Assembly: GCA_963751245.1 (NCBI GenBank)
Contig: CAVVTR010000008.1
Span: 527,285 to 591,284, forward strand
Reading direction: 5' to 3'
Length of the DNA: 64,000 nucleotides
From: CAVVTR01 sp963751245
GTDB lineage: Bacteria > Acidobacteriota > Thermoanaerobaculia > Thermoanaerobaculales > Thermoanaerobaculaceae
The position numbers and the translations under genes are program-made. A model generated the notes under the pieces. It was not told where the DNA came from. It saw nothing but the letters and a program-made list of their open reading frames with translations, and did no database searches. Every line of letters starts with the position of its first letter. The first letter of the stretch is position 1. Of the stretch, positions 44,946 through 52,158 are shown piece after piece.

Positions 44946-46541
44946 TCAGAGCTCTCCCCGCGGGGGAATCCGGCTGCACGCGTGCTCCGTCAGCGCAGTG
45001 ATGGTGAGGGAGGGGTTCACGCCGAGGTTGGCGCCGATCACCGAACCATCCATGACGTACAGCCCCGGCGCTCCGAACACCCGGGACGAGGCGTCCACCA
45101 CCCCGGCGCCGGCGTCGCGCCCGATCACCGCGCCGCCCAGGATGTGGGCCGTCGTGGGCACGTCCAGCAGAACCTCGTTGAGAGTGCTCTGAGGCTCGGC
45201 GTCGAGAGCGGCACCGAGCTCGCGGGCCACCTCGTTGGCGAGGGGGATGTAGCTGGGAACGCGCTGTTGCCCCGGAGGCGGCTCGGAGGTCACCGTGGGG
45301 CGGAACGGCCACAGCAGCCGGCGTCGCTGCACCAGCCGCGTGTGGTTGTCGTTGGTCTGCATGACCAGCAGGATCACGGACCGGGACGCCTTGCCCACCG
45401 GGCACGTGACCCGCAGCAACCGCACAGGGTGGCGGAGAACGGAGCCGAGCCAGCGCAGCTGGCGGGGCACGCCCGGGCCGCCGTCGGTGAGCAGCGTGCC
45501 CAGCAGGAGCATGACGTCGGCGCCCCGGGTGAAGTGGACCGGCTCCATCCGCGTGGTCTCGTCCATCTCCACCTCGGAGGTGATGGCCACGCCCTCCCAC
45601 AGGTCGCGGCGGCTGCGCGAGGTGATCCCCAGCAGCGCCTCGGAGTTGTTGCGCACGAAGCTGCCCACCATGGGCGAGAGGTTGGCGAGGCCGCCCTTGC
45701 GAGCCGAGTCCAGGAGCAGCGGCACGGTGCCCAGGACACCGCCGGCCAGCACCACCCGGCGGGCGGTCAACGCCCCCCGTTGGGCGAAGAGGCGATCCGT
45801 GGAACGGCGCCAGCGCAGCCGGTAGCCGCCCCCCTCCAGCGGCTCCACGAGCTCCACCATGGTCTCGGGGATCACCTCCACGCCGGCGCGCTCGGCCAGG
45901 TGGAGGTAGTTCTTGTCGAGGGTGTTCTTGGCGCCCACCCGGCAGCCCGTCATGCAACCGCCGCAGAACGTGCACCCCACCCGCCGGGGTCCGCTGCCGC
46001 CGAAGAACGGGTCGTCCGCCTCGACCCCGGACTCCCCGAAGAACACGCCCACCTCGGCGGCGTGGTAGGTACCGTCGCGAGCGCGGCGCCGGGCGGCCTC
46101 CCGCAGCGCCTCGTCGGCGGGGCCCAGGCGCGGATTGGTGGCGGAGCCGAGCATGCGCCGCGCCGTGGCGTAGTGCTCCGGCATCACCCGTCGCCAGTCC
46201 TCGGCGTCCTTCCAGCGGGGGTCGTCCCACACCGTGTCGGTGGGCTGGAGGTGCGTGTTCGCATAGAGCAGGCTGCCACCGCCCACTCCCACGCCGTGCA
46301 GCACAAGCACGTCGCGGAGCAGGTGCAGCGCCCACAGCCCGTAGCACGACACCCAGGGGAACCAGAACGACTTCGGCACGTTCCAGTTCGTCGCGGGCAG
46401 GTCCTCGGTGCGCCAGCGCTTCCCCTTCTCCAGGACGACGACACGGTAGCCCTTCTCGGCCAGCCGCAGCGCCGCCACCGAGCCGCCGAAGCCCGAGCCG
46501 ACGATGGCGAAGTCGATGTCCACGTCTCCGCGGGGTTCCAT
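44946..46541 (-). CDS. GMC-type FAD oxidoreductase (cholesterol oxidase-like)
   Basis: Flavoprotein of 531 residues. The N-terminal dinucleotide-binding fold is DFAIVGSGFGGSVAALRLAEKGYRVVVLEKG; GVGVGGGSLLYANTHLQP and the C-terminal NPSLTITALTEHA follow the GMC pattern. A cysteine cluster VGCTFCGGCMTGCRVGAKN near residue 200 resembles the motif seen in cholesterol oxidase-like GMC proteins; whether it binds an iron-sulfur cluster is unknown. It may oxidise a sterol, hopanoid or other alcohol. ATG 46541 begins the conserved domain; in-frame extension upstream is Pro/Arg-rich. First gene of a minus-strand run including a CDF transporter and M24 peptidase. No cognate electron acceptor is evident. 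Confidence 0.9.
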   Translation of the reverse strand: MEPRGDVDIDFAIVGSGFGGSVAALRLAEKGYRVVVLEKGKRWRTEDLPATNWNVPKSFWFPWVSCYGLWALHLLRDVLVLHGVGVGGGSLLYANTHLQPTDTVWDDPRWKDAEDWRRVMPEHYATARRMLGSATNPRLGPADEALREAARRRARDGTYHAAEVGVFFGESGVEADDPFFGGSGPRRVGCTFCGGCMTGCRVGAKNTLDKNYLHLAERAGVEVIPETMVELVEPLEGGGYRLRWRRSTDRLFAQRGALTARRVVLAGGVLGTVPLLLDSARKGGLANLSPMVGSFVRNNSEALLGITSRSRRDLWEGVAITSEVEMDETTRMEPVHFTRGADVMLLLGTLLTDGGPGVPRQLRWLGSVLRHPVRLLRVTCPVGKASRSVILLVMQTNDNHTRLVQRRRLLWPFRPTVTSEPPPGQQRVPSYIPLANEVARELGAALDAEPQSTLNEVLLDVPTTAHILGGAVIGRDAGAGVVDASSRVFGAPGLYVMDGSVIGANLGVNPSLTITALTEHACSRIPPRGEL

Positions 46542-46666
46542 CACGATCCAGTGTAGTCCCCCCGGCGGAGGAACGCGCCGGCCGCGCGCGGGAATGGCCG
46601 CCCGGCACCCGGTGTCATCCGGGGAGAACGTCGGGAGCGGACCGCTCCCGGGAAGGATCACCACCC

Positions 46667-47440
46667 ATGACCAGGAAGCTCAGCGTGCTCCTCGCCGCCG
46701 CCGTGCTCGCCCTCGCCGCCGGCGCTCAGGCCGCCCCCACCCGCATCACCGTCCGCGTCATCGCCAAGGGCGCCAAGTTCATCGGCACCAGCATCGGCGG
46801 CGCCCGCGTGGTCCTCCGCGATGCGGACACCGGCGCCATCCTCGCCTCCGGGATCACCCGCGGCTCCACCGGAGACACCGCCCGCATCATGAAGGAACCC
46901 CACGCTCGCGCCGGCGTCCTCTCCAGCGAAGGTTCGGCAGCCTACACCGCCACCCTCGACATCGACCGGCCCGTCCTCGTCGAGGCCGACGCCTACGGCC
47001 CCCTCGCCGCGCGCCAGAGCGCGAACCGGGTGACCGCGACCCAGTGGGTCGTGCCGGGGAAGGACGTCACCGGCGGCGACGCCTGGCTGCTGGAGATGCC
47101 GGGGTTCATGGTGGACGTCCTCGCGCCGCCCACCCACTCGCGTGCCGGAAAGGCCCCCACCTCCATTCCGATCGCCGCCAACGTCACCATGATGTGCGGC
47201 TGCCCCATCACCCCCGGCGGGCTGTGGGACGCGGACACCATCCAGGTGCGCGCCATCGTCAGCCGTGACGGCGTCCGCGTGGGCGAGGTGCCCCTGGCCT
47301 ACGCCGGCACCGCGAGCCAGTTCGCCGGCACCGTCGAGGCCGCCGAGCCCGGCGAGTACGAGGTCACCGTCTACGCCTACGACCCGCGCGACGGCAACAC
47401 CGGCCTCGATCACGCCACCTTCATCATCGGAAAGGAGTAG
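46667..47440 (+). CDS. Secreted protein of unknown function
   Basis: Exported protein of 257 residues: signal peptide MTRKLSVLLAAAVLALAAGAQA, cleaved before APTRIT. The mature part is beta-strand rich: TRITVRVIAKGAKFIGTSIGG, ARVVLRDADTGAILASGITRG and YEVTVYAYDPRDGNTGLDHATF, giving an impression of two or three immunoglobulin-like or transthyretin-like domains. A conserved-looking segment NVTMMCGCPITPGGLWDADTI is rich in cysteine and methionine and could bind a metal, but no known family is recognised. GGAAGGA precedes ATG 46667. Monocistronic, divergent from the GMC oxidoreductase and followed by a repeat-bearing gap. Confidence 0.75.
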   Translation: MTRKLSVLLAAAVLALAAGAQAAPTRITVRVIAKGAKFIGTSIGGARVVLRDADTGAILASGITRGSTGDTARIMKEPHARAGVLSSEGSAAYTATLDIDRPVLVEADAYGPLAARQSANRVTATQWVVPGKDVTGGDAWLLEMPGFMVDVLAPPTHSRAGKAPTSIPIAANVTMMCGCPITPGGLWDADTIQVRAIVSRDGVRVGEVPLAYAGTASQFAGTVEAAEPGEYEVTVYAYDPRDGNTGLDHATFIIGKE

Positions 47441-47837
47441 TCGCGGGTGGCGGGCTGAATCCCGCGATGCTTCTCTGCCGGCGGAGGCCACCCTCCATCC
47501 CCCCGCCCGCTGCCGGTCCGGCGGAACGTCAGGCCGCGTCTCGCCGCCCGCCCGCGCCTCCGCGAGGCCAGCCCGCGGGCCCGGGTGGGTGGTGCCGTCG
47601 CGGCTGGCTTCTCGCCACCCGCCACACCCTCCGCGACGCGGAAGGGTGCGGCCACGTGGCGCTGCCACCCGCGGACCACTGACCGCGTGACCGTCCACAA
47701 CCTGCATAACTCAATGTAGCCCAGGTCTTTAGACCTGGGATGCAGACCGGACCGTCCACAACCCGCCCGTCCGCGCACCCGGCGGGCCGGATCCCGCGAT
47801 GCTTCTGCGTTGGCGGAGGCCGGCCTCCGCGGCCGTA
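47441..47837 (+). repeat. Dispersed composite intergenic repeat, copy B (most complete)
   Basis: The 397-base gap has no supportable gene. It contains block 1 twice (47451-47495 and 47784-47830, each with CGCGATGCTTCT), block 2 (47506-47543, ending CAGGCCGCGTCTCGCC), a CCACGTGGCGCTGCCA stretch (near 47652) and block 3 with the hairpin CCCAGGTCTTTAGACCTGGG (47720-47739). The same blocks occur at 17740-18095 in reverse orientation and in part at 57860-57990 and 39990-40160. Confidence 0.75.
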
Positions 47838-48641
47838 TCAGCGGCCGCGGCGGGCCAGGATGGCGTCGAGGACACCGGGGCAGCACAGCGAGAGCGCCCG
47901 GACGAGGTGGGTCTCCACCCCGAGCTTGACCAGCCGACGCCGCTTCGCCGCCGCCTTCAGCGTCACCCGCGCCACCTTCTGCGGCGACATCATCCGGCGC
48001 CCCGCCGCGTCGTCGGTCCCCTGCGGCGTCCCGTCGGCGAGGAGCGCGCGTGCCCGCACCTCGGTGGCCACGAAGCCCGGGCACACGAGGGTCACGGACA
48101 CCCCCTGCGGCCTGAGCTCCGCCCGCACCGCCTCGAAGAGCCCGTGGAGCGCCTGCTTGGAGGCCGCGTAGCCGCTCCGCGTCGGCGTCCCCGCCAGCCC
48201 CACGATGCTCGACATCACGACGATGCGGCCGCGGCTGAGCAGGAGGTCCGGCAGGGCCAGCCGTGTGAGGGAGGCGGCGGCGAAGAAGTTGACCTCGAAG
48301 AGCTGGCGGAGCACCTCCTCGTCGAGGCCGGCGAAGCGGGCGTTCATGCTGATGCCGGCGTTGTTGACCAGCAGGTCCACTCCGCCGAACCGTTCCCGGC
48401 ACGCGGTCACGACCGCGCGCTGGACCTCCTCGCTGGTGAGGTCGCCGGCCACCGTCTCCACGTCCCCGGGCAGCTCGAGGCACCGCGTGGCGACCCGGTC
48501 CAGGGCGCGCAGGTCGCGCCCCGTCATCACCACCCTCGCCCCGTACGCGGCCAGCTGCTCCGCGATGGCCGCGCCGATCCCCGAGGACGCCCCCGTGACG
48601 ATGGCGCGACTCCCCCGCCAGATTTCCTGCGGTACCGTCAT
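47838..48641 (-). CDS. SDR family oxidoreductase
   Basis: Short-chain dehydrogenase/reductase of 267 residues. The cofactor motif is AIVTGASSGIGAAIAEQLA; TGRDLRAL after beta-2 (arginine) suggests NADP(H). NNAGISMNARF and the catalytic residues S (SSIVGLAG) and YxxxK (GYAASKQAL) are all present. CPGFVATEV closes the active site. It resembles the broad group of SDRs acting on fatty or sugar-derived substrates; the exact reaction is not predictable. ATG 48641 is chosen because the conserved fold begins ten residues later. Divergent from the ABC transporter at 48709. Confidence 0.92.
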   Translation of the reverse strand: MTVPQEIWRGSRAIVTGASSGIGAAIAEQLAAYGARVVMTGRDLRALDRVATRCLELPGDVETVAGDLTSEEVQRAVVTACRERFGGVDLLVNNAGISMNARFAGLDEEVLRQLFEVNFFAAASLTRLALPDLLLSRGRIVVMSSIVGLAGTPTRSGYAASKQALHGLFEAVRAELRPQGVSVTLVCPGFVATEVRARALLADGTPQGTDDAAGRRMMSPQKVARVTLKAAAKRRRLVKLGVETHLVRALSLCCPGVLDAILARRGR

Positions 48642-48708
48642 GGCCCCCAGTGTAGGCCCTCGCGCAGCCCGCCGGAACACGGGAAGGTCTTTCCGCGTAT
48701 ATGCTGGC

Positions 48709-49644
48709 ATGGAGTCATCCTCCCCCATCATCGCGACCCGGGGCCTCGTCAAGGAGTTCCGCTCCTTCAGGCGACGCCTCCGGGCCCTCGACGGCGTCGA
48801 TCTCGACGTCCGCCCCGGCGAGGTCTTCGGCCTGCTCGGGGCCAACGGCGCCGGCAAGACGACCATGGTCAAGCTGCTCCTGGGCATGGCGCGCCCCACC
48901 GCGGGCGCCGTCACGATCCGGGGGCTCGATCCCCGGCGGGCACGGGCGCGGCTGCGCGTGGGCTACCTCCCCGAGGGCCACCGCTTTCCCGACTACCTCT
49001 CCGGAGAGGCCACGATGCGCCTGTTCGGCCGCCTCGCCGGCGTCCCCGAGGACGTCCTCGACCGCCGCGTCCCGGCGCTCCTGGACCTGGTGGGCCTGGC
49101 CGGGCGCGGCGGCGAGAAGGCCGGCCGCTACTCCAAGGGCATGACCCAGCGCCTCGGGCTGGCGGCGGCCCTGGTGGACGAGCCGGAGATCCTGTTCCTG
49201 GACGAGCCCACCGACGGCGTCGATCCCGTCGGGCGGCGGCACATCCGCGACGTGCTCCTCGAGACCCGCAGCCGCGGCACGACGATCTTCCTCAACTCCC
49301 ACCTGCTCGCCGAGGTGGAGCGCACCTGCGACCGCGTGGCCATCCTCGACGCCGGCCGGGTGGTGCGCGAGGGCACCGTCGCCGACCTCACCAGCCCCGG
49401 TCACCGCTTCCGCATCCGCCTGGAGAACGGCGGGGCCGGAGCGCCGGTACCCGAGGTGCCCGGCGCCGCCGTGGTCTCCGACAACGGCGTCCTCGAGGTC
49501 GAGGTCGCCGACCTGGAGGCCCTCAACCGCCTCCTCGACGCGTTCCGCGCCCAGCAGCGGCTCATCGCCGAAGTCTTCCCGGTTCGGGCCGCCCTGGAGG
49601 ACGTGTTCGTGGAAGCCGTGAAGAAGGGGAGGACGGGCTCGTGA
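48709..49644 (+). CDS. ABC transporter ATP-binding protein
   Basis: ATPase of an ABC-2 exporter, 311 residues. Walker A is GANGAGKTTM, followed by GYLPEGHRFPDYLSGEATM. The signature is YSKGMTQRLGLA, Walker B ILFLDEPTDGVDP and H-loop LNSHLLAEVERT. This arrangement (YSKGM instead of LSGG) is typical of NatA/gliding-type ATPases of this group. A C-terminal extension (about 210-305) follows. ATG 48709 has no ribosome-binding site at the usual distance; TATATG at 48698-48703 suggests a possible leaderless message. Its stop overlaps the permease GTG in GTGA. Confidence 0.92.
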   Translation: MESSSPIIATRGLVKEFRSFRRRLRALDGVDLDVRPGEVFGLLGANGAGKTTMVKLLLGMARPTAGAVTIRGLDPRRARARLRVGYLPEGHRFPDYLSGEATMRLFGRLAGVPEDVLDRRVPALLDLVGLAGRGGEKAGRYSKGMTQRLGLAAALVDEPEILFLDEPTDGVDPVGRRHIRDVLLETRSRGTTIFLNSHLLAEVERTCDRVAILDAGRVVREGTVADLTSPGHRFRIRLENGGAGAPVPEVPGAAVVSDNGVLEVEVADLEALNRLLDAFRAQQRLIAEVFPVRAALEDVFVEAVKKGRTGS

Positions 49645-50471
49645 GGACCTGGGCGCTCATCGTCGACACCTGGCGCGAGGCCTTCGCGCGCTACACCCTC
49701 ATCGGCTTCGTGGCCGTCTCCACCCTGTTCCTCCTCATCCTCGTCTTCGCCCTCAACCTGGACATCGTCAACGGCACGCTGGCGGCGGGGAGCCTGTTCG
49801 GCCAGGCGCTGGAGCTCCACGGGCGCACCCCCGCCGTCACCGAGGTGGTCTCCGGCGGCCTCGCCGCCTTCGCCGGCATGACCTACGCCCTCGGCATCTT
49901 CCTCGCCGTGTTCACCACCGGCTCCCAGGTGCCCCACCTGATGCGCCGGGGCACCGTCGACCTCTACCTCACCCGCCCCGTCAGCCGCACCCACGTGCTG
50001 CTGGGCCGCTTCGTGGGCGCCTCGACGCTGGTGCTCGCGAACCTCGTGTTCCTGTGCGGGGGCCTCTTCGTCATCGTCTCGCTCAAGACCGGGGTGTGGA
50101 ACCCCCGCTTCCTCCTCGCCGGCCTGCTCATCTTCGTCGTGTTCCTCTCGTTCCTGGGCTTCATGTTCCTGGTCGGCGTCGCCTCCGGCTCGACGCCGCT
50201 GTCGATCATGCTTCCCTACGCCCTGTACGTCATCTCCATGCCCCTCGCCGCCCACGACCGCATCGCCGCGGCCATGGACTCCCGGTTCTGGGCCCGCTTC
50301 GTGGACGGCCTGTACTGGGTGCTGCCCAAGACCGCGGAGCTGGGCAAGGGCATGGTCGAGCTCGTCCTCGGCAGGGGCTCGGTGTCCGCCGTCCAGCTGC
50401 TCACCACGGTGGGGTTCGGCGCCGCCTGCCTCGCCCTCGCCGTGATCTTCTTCAACCGCAGGAACTTCTAG
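49641..50471 (+). CDS. ABC-2 type transporter permease
   Basis: Membrane component of 276 residues starting at GTG 49641 in a GTGA overlap with the ATPase gene. About six membrane helices: GFVAVSTLFLLILVFALNL, a central helix pair around GGLAAFAGMTYALGIFLAVFT, LVLANLVFLCGGLFVIVSL and others up to the end. ABC-2 like features include HLMRRGTVDLYLTRPVSRTHVLLGRFVG, the usual cytoplasmic loop. Substrate unknown. A secreted protein gene follows after ten bases, so the three may form one operon. Confidence 0.88.
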   Translation: MRTWALIVDTWREAFARYTLIGFVAVSTLFLLILVFALNLDIVNGTLAAGSLFGQALELHGRTPAVTEVVSGGLAAFAGMTYALGIFLAVFTTGSQVPHLMRRGTVDLYLTRPVSRTHVLLGRFVGASTLVLANLVFLCGGLFVIVSLKTGVWNPRFLLAGLLIFVVFLSFLGFMFLVGVASGSTPLSIMLPYALYVISMPLAAHDRIAAAMDSRFWARFVDGLYWVLPKTAELGKGMVELVLGRGSVSAVQLLTTVGFGAACLALAVIFFNRRNF

Positions 50472-50481
50472 GAGGTACACC

Positions 50482-51477
50482 ATGAGACGCCTGACAACCC
50501 TCGCCGCCGCTGCCGTCCTCTTCGCGGCCCCTCTGCTGGCGGCGCCCCCCACCACCAAGGAGCTTCTCCGCTTCGTCCCGGCGGGCGCCACGGCGGTGAT
50601 CGGCACCGACCTCGCCGCGCTCCGCCAGCAGCCCCGGGCGCAGGCCTGGCTCAAGGAGCACCAGGCCCGCTGGAGCGGCGTCGGCGACCAGGACGAGTTC
50701 TTCCGCGACGCCGGGCTCGATCCCGCCCGCGATGTGGACACCACGGTGGTCGCCGTCACGGGGAGCGAGGACGACCACGGCTTCCTCGCCGCGTTCGGCG
50801 GCCGCTACGACGCCGCGGCCCTGGCGGCGGCGCTGGTCAAGCGCGGCGCCACCAAGGTGGACGCCGCCGGAACCACCCTCTACCAGCTGCCCCGGGAGCA
50901 CGAGGGTCACCACGGCGCCCAGGTCCTCGTGTGGCCCTCCAACGACACCGTGCTGGTCGGCACCCTCGGCGACCTCGAGGCCGCCCTCACCGGCGGGGCC
51001 GCCGGCAGCGCCCTCGTGGACTCGGCCGTCGCCGTGGGCCACGTCGACCTGCGTGCCCCGTTCTGGATGGTTGCCGACGTCCCCGCGCAGCTGCGCGAGC
51101 ACGCGGCGCGCGGCGCGCAGAAGTCCGGTGAGTCCGGTTCGCCCGCGGTGCACGACGTGCTGAGCGCCTCCGCCGCCGTGCAGCGCGTCGCCGGCTACGC
51201 GACCGTCGGCGACGTCCTCGCGCTGCACGGCTTCGCCACCGCCAACAACGCCGAGAACGCCGGGCTGCTCCGCGACACCATCAAGGGCGCCCTGGCCGCC
51301 ATGCGGCTGCACGCCCAGAACAGCGAGCCCGAGCTCGTCGAGGTGCTCCGCGACGTCAAGGTGAGCGTGGAGGGCGACGAGATCGAGGTCAACGCCGCCA
51401 TCCCCATGACGGTGCTGGACCAGCTGGCCTCCCGGGCCAGGGCCCACACCCACCGAGACCACGGCGAGCAGCACTGA
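50482..51477 (+). CDS. Secreted protein of unknown function
   Basis: Exported protein, 331 residues: signal peptide MRRLTTLAAAAVLFAAPLLA, cleaved before APPTTKE. The mature region begins ELLRFVPAGATAVIGTDLAAL, a theme shared with DUF3352-like proteins that begin with a 'lives in a self-contained domain' pattern. It continues with FLAAFGGRYDAAALAAALVKRGA, LYQLPREHEGHHGAQVLVWPSNDTVLVGTLGDLEAAL and a C-terminal half that looks like a partial duplication. A His-rich C terminus (HTHRDHGEQH) could bind metal. AGGAGG is well placed before ATG 50482. Co-directional with the ABC exporter upstream (ten-base gap). No enzyme motif seen. Confidence 0.75.
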   Translation: MRRLTTLAAAAVLFAAPLLAAPPTTKELLRFVPAGATAVIGTDLAALRQQPRAQAWLKEHQARWSGVGDQDEFFRDAGLDPARDVDTTVVAVTGSEDDHGFLAAFGGRYDAAALAAALVKRGATKVDAAGTTLYQLPREHEGHHGAQVLVWPSNDTVLVGTLGDLEAALTGGAAGSALVDSAVAVGHVDLRAPFWMVADVPAQLREHAARGAQKSGESGSPAVHDVLSASAAVQRVAGYATVGDVLALHGFATANNAENAGLLRDTIKGALAAMRLHAQNSEPELVEVLRDVKVSVEGDEIEVNAAIPMTVLDQLASRARAHTHRDHGEQH

Positions 51478-51498
51478 GGGGCGCGCGTGGGACGGGGC

Positions 51499-51770
51499 TC
51501 AGCGCCGCAGGCTCACCGCCACGCCGTCGCGCACCGGCAACAGCGTCGTGAAGAACCCCGGGTGGTCGAGGAGACGCCTCGTGAGCTCCTCGACCTCCCG
51601 GGCCGCCTCGCTGCCGTCGCCGTTCTCGGGAAGCAACCCCGCCGTGCTACATCACGTTGTCGGTGATGGACAGGCCGCCGGGGCGCAGGAGGGCCCATGC
51701 CACGCGCAGCGTGTCCGGGCCGGCGTCCCCGTCGAGGTTGCTGAAGACGGGGCCCCAGGTCCCGCCCGGC
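51499..51770 (-). pseudogene. Remnant of an O-methyltransferase gene
   Basis: On the minus strand the reading FSNLDGDAGPDTLRVAWALL, then RPGGLSITDNVM, stops at TAG (51645-51647). The next frame continues GLLPENGDGSEAAREVEEL, then TRRLLDHPGFFTTLLPVRDG and VAVSLRR. Joined, with TAG read as TGG and one G removed, this is the C-terminal part of a class I SAM-dependent O-methyltransferase (DNVLWHGG motif and a typical end). The SAM-binding N-terminal domain is not found upstream, so the gene is truncated as well as carrying two lesions. This is decay rather than a single read error. It occupies part of the gap before the GGDEF-EAL gene. Confidence 0.6.
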
Positions 51771-52158
51771 CGCCGCAGGGAGCCGCGCCTCTCCTCCACG
51801 GGCCGGCTCAAGCGATTCAGCACGCCCGCCTGCTCCAAAAAGCCCCGCACCAGCGCGTCCATCGCCTCCCGCACGGAGTCGTCGTCGTCGTGGAGGGCCT
51901 CGATGGTGCCGTCGATCTCCCGGTTCGCCGCGGCGTCTACCCCGGTCCTCCCTCCGTCGGAGCGCGGGCGGCCGCACCTTTCGATCTGAGCCGGGGCAGA
52001 ACTGGCCGGATGCCGTACAATGCCTGTGTTGGAATCCGGATGGTGATGTCCACCGTGCCGATGCGCACCGACCGCGACCGCCTGCTCTCGCCGGGCCACT
52101 GCCCCGGAAACCTGCGGGCGCGCGCCACGGGCGGGTGCCCGGTCCGGAGGCCGGCGTC
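51771..52158. other. Gap upstream of the GGDEF-EAL gene
   Basis: About 390 bases with no supportable gene between the methyltransferase remnant and the GGDEF-EAL start. It includes a less GC-rich patch at 52010-52050 with TACAAT (52016-52021), a possible -10 element, but no clear -35. GGAGG at 52146-52150 is the ribosome-binding site of the next gene. Confidence 0.4.
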
